Below are positions 58,888-64,000 of a DNA stretch of 64,000 nt, piece after piece; position 1 is the first letter of the stretch, and every line of letters starts with the position of its first letter. The stretch is from NCBI RefSeq assembly GCF_025628985.1, contig NZ_JAOTEM010000003.1:1-64000 (forward strand), read 5' to 3'. This DNA comes from Chryseobacterium edaphi. GTDB lineage: Bacteria > Bacteroidota > Bacteroidia > Flavobacteriales > Weeksellaceae. Both the position numbers and the translations under genes were made by a program. The notes under the pieces are model-generated. The model was not told the DNA's origin. It made no database searches and saw nothing but the letters and a program-made list of their open reading frames with translations.

Positions 58888-59867
58888 AACAAACTACATC
58901 CACGAATATCTGAATGATCAATTCTTCCCAAAACCTGAAATTTATTTTCACCTTCTGTCAATAATTTACCTAAATCCTGCGTCGCAATAAATGAGCAGGA
59001 ATGAATATTTGCCAAATCGATGATGTTAATCGCTCCGGTTTTCCCGGCAGTTTCATAACTGAAAGGATCTTCCACATTTCTTACTAAAACCTTCATCCAA
59101 TTTGGGCATTCGTAAATATTTTCACCTAAAGAATATGCCTGTGAAAGCAGTTCTGTCATTGAATATTCTGAATATATTTTTTCAGTTCCAAAGCCGTTCT
59201 GAAGAATTTTCAAAAGCTCGTCTTTTGTCATTTCTTCCTTACGCCCTTTCATTCCGCCAGTCTCAATGATTGTTACATTTTTGGAAGCTTGAAGAGTCTG
59301 AGCGTTTGAGTTGCAGAAATCCAAAAAATCCAGCAGTGCAAACGAAACTCCAAATAGAATTACTTTTTTATCTTTTAATTCATTTAACAGTTTAAATAAA
59401 TCTTCATGATTGTAAAGAAAGTATCCATTTTCAGGTTTGTCAGATTTCTTCATTAAATAATCTACCATGTAAATCAATGACGAATTTTGCTTTTCAAGAT
59501 AACTTGGAAGCAAACCTAGAAATATAAAATCTTCTGGCTTTCCGATAAACTGTTCGAAGCTTTTGTAGATGCTTTCCTGATAAATATTTTCATTGGCAAT
59601 AAAATGTTTAGACAAATTCATCTTTGTTGTGCCAGAACTTTGAAAATACAAATCGGTTGAAATATTTTTATCCAAAATCTGATGATTTTTAAACATTTCT
59701 ATCGGCAAAAACGGAATTTTATCTAACGAATTTATTTTCTCAACATCAAGATTCAGATAGTCAACAAATCTTTTGTAGACGTCAATATTTTTATATTGAT
59801 AGCGAAAAGTTGTCAGTGCCACATTTAGAAACTCCTGCTCGGTCTTTATGTCAAATATACTTTTCAA
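58878..59867 (-). CDS. LuxE-like acyl-protein synthetase/acyltransferase
   Basis: A 329-aa soluble protein of the LuxE/acyl-adenylate-forming group. It shows the early PFLPIEMFKNHQIL, the loop FQSSGTTKMNLSKHFI (the phosphate-binding SSGTT motif of adenylating enzymes), ETGGMKGRKEEMTKDELLKIL and YSEYSMTELLSQAYS. LuxE activates fatty acids and transfers them; relatives occur in capsule and O-antigen synthesis, but no sugar genes are nearby. Its -7 box TATATTTG (59924-59917) is followed by a 17-bp perfect palindrome. The C-terminus falls in an R1 repeat. Confidence 0.75.
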   Translation of the reverse strand: MKSIFDIKTEQEFLNVALTTFRYQYKNIDVYKRFVDYLNLDVEKINSLDKIPFLPIEMFKNHQILDKNISTDLYFQSSGTTKMNLSKHFIANENIYQESIYKSFEQFIGKPEDFIFLGLLPSYLEKQNSSLIYMVDYLMKKSDKPENGYFLYNHEDLFKLLNELKDKKVILFGVSFALLDFLDFCNSNAQTLQASKNVTIIETGGMKGRKEEMTKDELLKILQNGFGTEKIYSEYSMTELLSQAYSLGENIYECPNWMKVLVRNVEDPFSYETAGKTGAINIIDLANIHSCSFIATQDLGKLLTEGENKFQVLGRIDHSDIRGCSLLVS

Positions 59868-59894
59868 TTTTTTTATTATTTTTTAAAGCTTTAT

Positions 59895-59924
59895 TGATTC
59901 ATTATGAATCATTTAGCAAATATA
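59895..59924 (-). promoter_or_regulatory. -7 box with a perfect palindrome, LuxE-like gene
   Basis: TATATTTG (59924-59917), then the 17-bp palindrome TGATTCATTATGAATCA (59911-59895) about 30 nt before the start codon. It covers the predicted transcription start, as a repressor site would. Confidence 0.5.
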
Positions 59925-59963
59925 AATGAAAACTTTACGTTTTATTAATTTTAAAACTATAAA

Positions 59964-60062
59964 GTTGGTCAGGTTATTGCAAGTCAATCTGCGGAATATG
60001 GATTAGAAATAACAGCCGTAGAAACTGTTATTCGGAAATTACCTCTTCGGAGGTAATTTTTT
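59964..60062 (+). ncRNA. Candidate small RNA or gene remnant with a plus-strand terminator
   Basis: A plus-strand stretch with two hairpins, AATAACAG/CTGTTATT (60008-60032) and a 10-bp UUCG-capped stem (60036-60059) followed by TTTT. No gene on the plus strand leads into it. The same bases are open for 33 codons without a start (for example VGQVIASQSAEYGLEITAV), so a decayed gene end is an alternative. No plus-strand promoter box recognised. Confidence 0.3.
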
Positions 60063-60834
60063 ATTTCTGTTCGAAAGTTTTCAGTTCAAAATCATTCTGA
60101 AAAACTCCGTAGGTGAAATAAGAAATCCAGTCTCCGAGATTGATGTATTTTGAATGAGAATTCAAATCCAAAACCATCGGCAAATGCCTGTGACCGTAAA
60201 TAAAGTAATCTATTTTCTCTGTCTTCAGTTTTTCTTTTGAATAAATAATCAGAAATTCTTTATCCTCTCCCAAAAACGCTTTGTCTTCATCTCCGGAAAT
60301 CATTTTATTTTTCTGAGAAAGATACAAAGCTACTTTCATCGCAATATCGGGATGAAGCCATTTGAAAAACCATTGAGCAATAGGATTTGTAAAGACTTTT
60401 TTCATTCTTTTATATCCCTTATCTCCCGGTCCCAAACCGTCACCATGAGCCAAAAGAAACTGTTTTCCGGCAATCTCAAAATATTGTTTCTTATAAAAAA
60501 CGGTACAGCCAATTTCTTCTTCCAGATAATCTTTCATCCAAAGATCATGATTTCCTACGAAAAAATAGACATGAACTCCACTGTCTTTTAATTCGGCAAT
60601 TTTTCCCAGTACACGCACGTAACCTTTTGGGATCACATGCTTCCATTCGTGCCAAAAATCAAACAAATCACCCATCAGAAACAGAACCTGAGCATCTTCT
60701 TTGATCTCATTCATCCAACGGATAAATTTTTCTTCACGAATTTTACTCTGCTTCGGATCCGGTGCACCAAAGTGCTGATCTGACGCAAAGTATACCTTTT
60801 TTCCCGGCTCTAAATTAATGGTCGTTTTTAGCAC
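60061..60834 (-). CDS. lpxH: UDP-2,3-diacylglucosamine diphosphatase (LpxH-like)
   Basis: Cleaves UDP-2,3-diacylglucosamine to lipid X in lipid A synthesis. The 257-aa calcineurin-like metallophosphatase shows ASDQHFGAPDP (Asp19, His21), LMGDLFDFWHEW, FVGNHDLWM, LLAHGDGLGPGDKGY and IYGHRHLPMV, the metal ligand set. Together with queD 25 bp upstream it forms a two-gene operon. The alternative family label, UDP-2,3-diacylglucosamine pyrophosphatase LpxI, is excluded by the motif set. Confidence 0.85.
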   Translation of the reverse strand: MLKTTINLEPGKKVYFASDQHFGAPDPKQSKIREEKFIRWMNEIKEDAQVLFLMGDLFDFWHEWKHVIPKGYVRVLGKIAELKDSGVHVYFFVGNHDLWMKDYLEEEIGCTVFYKKQYFEIAGKQFLLAHGDGLGPGDKGYKRMKKVFTNPIAQWFFKWLHPDIAMKVALYLSQKNKMISGDEDKAFLGEDKEFLIIYSKEKLKTEKIDYFIYGHRHLPMVLDLNSHSKYINLGDWISYFTYGVFQNDFELKTFEQK

Positions 60835-60859
60835 CTTTTCAGTTTTAATTCAGAAAATA

Positions 60860-61306
60860 CTATTGATTATCTTCTGCAAACCACTCTCCGTAAGAATTTT
60901 CCGTTTCATGAAGCTTTAAATAGGCTAAAGAAACATCCACAGGAAGTTTTGATTTTATTTTAGCAGCAATCGCGTACAACATATTTTCGCAGGTCGGCTG
61001 AAAGTTACAATAGATCACTTTCTGACCTTTATTCTCTAATTCTTCACCCATTTCTCTATGTGGAGAAACTCCGTTGATCAAAACCGAATGGTCCCAAACA
61101 TCGACAATCTCTTCTTTTACAATTGCTTTAATATCACCAAAATCTACCACCATACCGTTTTTAGGATTTTCCAGATCATTGATTGGTTTTCCTTTTACTG
61201 TAACGAAAAGTTTGTAAGAATGTCCGTGCATATTTTTACATTTCCCATCATAATTGTACAACACATGAGCAGTCTCGAATGTAAAAATTTTTGTAATACG
61301 TATCAT
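60860..61306 (-). CDS. queD: 6-carboxytetrahydropterin synthase
   Basis: Second step of queuosine synthesis, turning 7,8-dihydroneopterin triphosphate into 6-carboxytetrahydropterin. The 148-aa protein binds zinc with His14, His27, His29, and has the catalytic Cys23 in CKNMHGHSY; the later PTCENMLYAIA and LHETENSYGEW complete the family pattern. Its ATG is 4 nt after a TATCTTTG box. First gene of the queD-lpxH unit. Confidence 0.93.
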   Translation of the reverse strand: MIRITKIFTFETAHVLYNYDGKCKNMHGHSYKLFVTVKGKPINDLENPKNGMVVDFGDIKAIVKEEIVDVWDHSVLINGVSPHREMGEELENKGQKVIYCNFQPTCENMLYAIAAKIKSKLPVDVSLAYLKLHETENSYGEWFAEDNQ

Positions 61307-61310
61307 GTTG

Positions 61311-61318
61311 CAAAGATA
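61311..61318 (-). promoter_or_regulatory. -7 box 4 nt before the queD ATG
   Basis: TATCTTTG on the minus strand, then caac, then ATG 61306. A leaderless mRNA is predicted. No -33 box recognised. Confidence 0.45.
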
Positions 61319-61401
61319 TAGAATTTGATTAGAAAATTGGGATATCAGTCATCATGGTTGCATATTGAAATTTTTAGTAAATTTACTACTCAAACACACA
61401 A

Positions 61402-62055
61402 ATGATTTTAGATTTATTATTCCCAAATCGTTGCATACATTGCAACTGCATTATTGATTCTCATTTTATAATTTGCACTATCTGCTTTGAGCAAATTCAT
61501 TTTACTCATTTTGAATATTCTCAAGAAAACAATCTCAAAGAAAAATGCAAACTGCTTTTCCCCATAGAAAACGCTTACGCTTTGATGCAGTTTGGAAAAG
61601 AAAATCTGAGCAGAAAAATTATTCATGAATTAAAATATAAAAGCAGAGAAAAGACCGGAAAAGTTCTTGCCGATTGGGTTACAGAAAGATTAGATTTTAA
61701 AAATGATAGACCGGATTTGCTGGTAAGTGTTCCTCTACATCCGAAAAAGCATAAAGAAAGAGGATACAATCAGCTTCATCTTTTTACAAAAAATTTATCT
61801 GACTTTTACAATATTCCTCATGATCATAATTTGATCAGGCGAAACCACTACTCAAAAGCACAGGCTCTGAAAGATAAAAAACATCGTCTTGAAACTCAGA
61901 ATACTTTCACTTTAACTAAAAGCATTTCCAATCAACACATTTTATTAATTGATGATGTATTTACCACAGGCAATACTTTAGCTACGATTGCATGGGAAAT
62001 TTTGAAAGAAAGTAATAACAAAGTGAGTGTATTGGTGATGGCGATGGATGAATAG
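61402..62055 (+). CDS. ComF family phosphoribosyltransferase-like protein
   Basis: A 217-aa protein of the ComF/GntX group. An N-terminal zinc finger (RCIHCNCIID and CTICFEQI) precedes the phosphoribosyltransferase domain: DLLVSVPLHPKKHKERGYNQ and HILLIDDVFTTGNTLATI, the PRPP loop. ComF is needed for DNA uptake in competent bacteria; whether this strain is competent is unknown. 43 bp before the hydrolase gene on the same strand. Confidence 0.85.
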   Translation: MILDLLFPNRCIHCNCIIDSHFIICTICFEQIHFTHFEYSQENNLKEKCKLLFPIENAYALMQFGKENLSRKIIHELKYKSREKTGKVLADWVTERLDFKNDRPDLLVSVPLHPKKHKERGYNQLHLFTKNLSDFYNIPHDHNLIRRNHYSKAQALKDKKHRLETQNTFTLTKSISNQHILLIDDVFTTGNTLATIAWEILKESNNKVSVLVMAMDE

Positions 62056-62098
62056 CTTAGATTAAAATATTTTTGGTAATTTTCCATAAATTAATTAT

Positions 62099-62788
62099 AT
62101 GAAAGTTCTTATTTTGTTACACGGTGCTTTGGGTCACTGTGATTTATTTAATCCTTATCTGGATGCGCTTTCAAAATCTTTCAATGTTTATACCCCATTG
62201 TTTTCGGGACACGGAAACACAGAACTGCCGACGAACGGAATTACGATTGAAAAATACATTAAGGAATTAAGTGAATTTATCAAAGAGAAAAATCTGGAAG
62301 ATGTTTGCATTTTCGGGCACAGCATGGGTGGTTATGTAGCACTTTGTTACGCTTTAGAAAATCCTGAAAAAGTAAATTCAGTCATGACATTAGCAACCAA
62401 ATTTGACTGGACAGAAGAACAGGCATTAAAGGAAAGTAAAATGCTGAATCCTGATATTATTATAGAAAAAATTCCAAAATATGCCGAATTATTAGAATTC
62501 CAGCATGGTTCAAAATGGAAAGAGTTACTTCCTGCTATTGCCGAAATGATGATTTCTTTGGGTAAAAATCCGCCGTTACATGATGAAATTTTAAAGAATA
62601 TAGAAATTCCGGTTCAGATTATGGTCGGAGATCAGGACAATATGGTTACGATTGAGGAAAGCACTGCAGTTTACAGAAGACTTACGAAAGGAAAATTGGC
62701 CGTACTTCCCGGCACAAAGCACCCACTAGAAAAAGTACAACCAGATTTATTACTTAATCTGATGCAAGATTTCTGGAATCTTCCTTAA
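62099..62788 (+). CDS. Alpha/beta hydrolase
   Basis: A 229-aa serine hydrolase with the nucleophile motif FGHSMGGYVAL (Ser in GHSMGG), the oxyanion region LLHGALGHCDLF and the Asp/His pair in MVGDQDNM and PGTKHPLEK. The fold is clear but the substrate is not. A TATTTTTG box lies at 62068-62075. Its stop codon directly abuts the stop of the convergent upp, with no terminator between. Confidence 0.8.
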   Translation: MKVLILLHGALGHCDLFNPYLDALSKSFNVYTPLFSGHGNTELPTNGITIEKYIKELSEFIKEKNLEDVCIFGHSMGGYVALCYALENPEKVNSVMTLATKFDWTEEQALKESKMLNPDIIIEKIPKYAELLEFQHGSKWKELLPAIAEMMISLGKNPPLHDEILKNIEIPVQIMVGDQDNMVTIEESTAVYRRLTKGKLAVLPGTKHPLEKVQPDLLLNLMQDFWNLP

Positions 62789-63442
62789 TTATCTCTGCAA
62801 CTTCTCACCATAGCTCAAATCTCCTGCATCACCCAAACCTGGAGTAATATATCCTTTCGAAGTCAATCGTTCATCGATCGCTCCCACCCAGATTTTAGCA
62901 TTTGGATATTCTTTTTCAATAGTTTCAACACCTTGTTTTGATGCGATAGCCACAACGATGTGTAATTGAGAAGGCGATCCATTGGTTAACAAATCTTTAA
63001 TGGCTTCAATCAAAGATGCTCCGGTTGCCAACATTGGATCAGCTATGATTAAAGGTCTTCCGTCAATATTCGGACAGGTTAAATAATCCTGTTTGATAGA
63101 AAAATAGTCATTTGCATCGTGTTTTCTGTAAGCCGCTACAAAACCACAGTCTGCTTTGTCAAAATAATTTAAAATCCCTTGAAACAGAGGAACTCCTGCT
63201 CTTAAAATAGTTGTAATTACAGGTTGTACAGCAATTTCCTGAACCTTTATTTTATCTAAAGGAGTCTGGATTTCAATTTCCTTTGTATCTAAATCTTTAG
63301 AGATTTCAAAAGCGGCAATTTCACCGATGCGTTCCATATTTCTGCGAAACCTTAAACGATCATGTTGAGTTTCAACGTTTCGAAGCTCATTGATCCATGA
63401 ATTGACTAAAGAAAACTGATCTGATAATACTACTGTACTCAT
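62789..63442 (-). CDS. upp: Uracil phosphoribosyltransferase
   Basis: Salvages uracil to UMP with PRPP. The 217-aa chain shows TTILRAGVPLFQGIL, LIIADPMLATGASLIEAI (the PRPP loop) and the C-terminal VGAIDERLTSKGYITPGLGDAGD with uracil-binding residues. Separated from der by a terminator. Convergent with the hydrolase gene with zero spacing, so transcripts must overlap at their 3' ends. Confidence 0.92.
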   Translation of the reverse strand: MSTVVLSDQFSLVNSWINELRNVETQHDRLRFRRNMERIGEIAAFEISKDLDTKEIEIQTPLDKIKVQEIAVQPVITTILRAGVPLFQGILNYFDKADCGFVAAYRKHDANDYFSIKQDYLTCPNIDGRPLIIADPMLATGASLIEAIKDLLTNGSPSQLHIVVAIASKQGVETIEKEYPNAKIWVGAIDERLTSKGYITPGLGDAGDLSYGEKLQR

Positions 63443-63486
63443 TGTTCTGACAAAATTTTATCTAAAATATTAAAATTAATTCAAAT

Positions 63487-63519
63487 AAAAATCCCTTTTA
63501 GAAAAATCTAAAAGGGATC
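63487..63519 (-). terminator. Terminator of der
   Basis: ATCCCTTTTAGA / TCTAAAAGGGAT with a T-rich run on the minus strand, directly after the stop at 63527. Confidence 0.75.
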
Positions 63520-63526
63520 TATTTTT

Positions 63527-64000
63527 TTATTTTTGTCTGAAATACACTTCAATCGGAACTCCGGTAAAGCCAAACTCTTTTCGCAATTGGTTTTCTGTAA
63601 ACCTTTTGTAGGCTTCTTTCACGTATTGTGGAAGATTACAGAAAAATACAAACTGTGGAGACGGTGTAGGAAGCTGCACACAATATTTAATTTTGATAAA
63701 CTTTCCTTTGTTCGCAGGTGGCGGTGTACGCTCGAAAATTGGAAGCATTACTTCATTTAATTTTGAAGTTTTGATCTTCTTCTTACGGTCTTCGTAAACA
63801 ACCATCGCCATTTCAACAGCTTTCAGGATTCTCTGCTTCGTTAAAGCTGAAACAAAAAGAATCGGAATATCGCTGAACTGACCGATTTTATCTCGGATTG
63901 ATTGTTCGAAATCTCTAACGGTATTGGTTGTTTTGTCTTCAATCAAATCCCATTTGTTAACTACAATGACGATCCCTTTTCTGTTTTTCTGAGCCAAACC
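63527..64000 (-). CDS. der: GTPase Der (EngA), 3' part only
   Basis: Essential GTPase for assembly of the large ribosomal subunit. Only the last 157 or so residues are in the window: the G4 motif VNKWDLIED of the second GTP domain, the G5-like SALTKQR and the KH-like C-terminal domain ([19 protein letters not shown], then EVYFRQK). The gene continues beyond 64000; the methionine near the edge is internal. Confidence 0.9.
   Translation of the reverse strand, partial: GLAQKNRKGIVIVVNKWDLIEDKTTNTVRDFEQSIRDKIGQFSDIPILFVSALTKQRILKAVEMAMVVYEDRKKKIKTSKLNEVMLPIFERTPPPANKGKFIKIKYCVQLPTPSPQFVFFCNLPQYVKEAYKRFTENQLRKEFGFTGVPIEVYFRQK

Noticed and set aside
1..64000. tRNA or rRNA genes
   Set aside because: I looked for T-arm patterns (ggttcgaatcc-like) and long conserved RNA stretches on both strands and saw none. 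A covariance-model scan (tRNAscan-SE, Rfam) would be decisive.

Overview
The window looks like chromosomal DNA of a flavobacterium close to Chryseobacterium (Weeksellaceae, Bacteroidota). The DNA is AT-rich, start codons lack Shine-Dalgarno sequences, and promoters carry the Bacteroidota -7 box TAnnTTTG, sometimes with a TTG or TTTG -33 box. Proteins are typical of the group: a long bS16, an OstA-like protein, a GDYXXLXY protein, LA_2272-type repeats and CarboxypepD_reg-type receptors. I see no prophage, transposase, CRISPR array, tRNA or rRNA. The taxon is inferred from family resemblance, not from a search.

Layout: 1-1172 is gene-free and repeat-rich, with a strong promoter pointing off the left edge. 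1173-10101 is mostly on the minus strand: asnS, a CDP-alcohol phosphotransferase with two envelope proteins, rpsP-rimM, a nitroreductase, a Gre-like factor and small envelope proteins. A divergent HTH regulator and a GlcG-like gene lie inside it. 10287-20297 is on the plus strand: an M3 peptidase, a lactonase-like protein, secreted unknowns, the DUF2157-DUF4401-GDYXXLXY operon and a large outer-membrane beta-barrel. 20342-26571 holds terD, panD with a YbhN-like flippase, HU, the divergent pdxH/yqgE pair, an amidase and a degenerate class IV aminotransferase. 26873-39083 is on the minus strand: a class III aminotransferase, fur-ostA, kup, the pyruvate dehydrogenase E1 beta subunit, an ECF sigma factor with a membrane partner, and an LtaS-like sulfatase. 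39245-44986 is mainly on the plus strand: pssA, an exonuclease, an FAH-family hydrolase, a universal stress protein and membrane unknowns. 45116-57196 is on the minus strand: an M16 peptidase with a secreted partner, trigger factor, a TonB-receptor locus probably for metal uptake, an ABC-F ATPase and an M15-like protein. 57433-64000 holds aqpZ, a nuclease-like unknown, a LuxE-like protein, lpxH-queD, comF, a hydrolase, upp and the 3' end of der.

Most genes are housekeeping or envelope functions: phospholipid synthesis (pssA, CDP-alcohol transferase), lipopolysaccharide (lpxH, ostA), peptidoglycan (amidase, M15-like), vitamins and queuosine (panD, pdxH, queD) and translation (asnS, rpsP, rimM, tig, ABC-F, der). 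The most unusual signals are non-coding. A roughly 100-bp structured element occurs twice, with conserved ends and a central hairpin that differs in sequence but keeps its pairing. Several families of palindromic intergenic repeats are present. Perfect dyads lie just after the -7 boxes of two unknown-function transcription units, and at least five genes have a TAnnTTTG box ending only 3-5 nt before the ATG, suggesting leaderless mRNAs.
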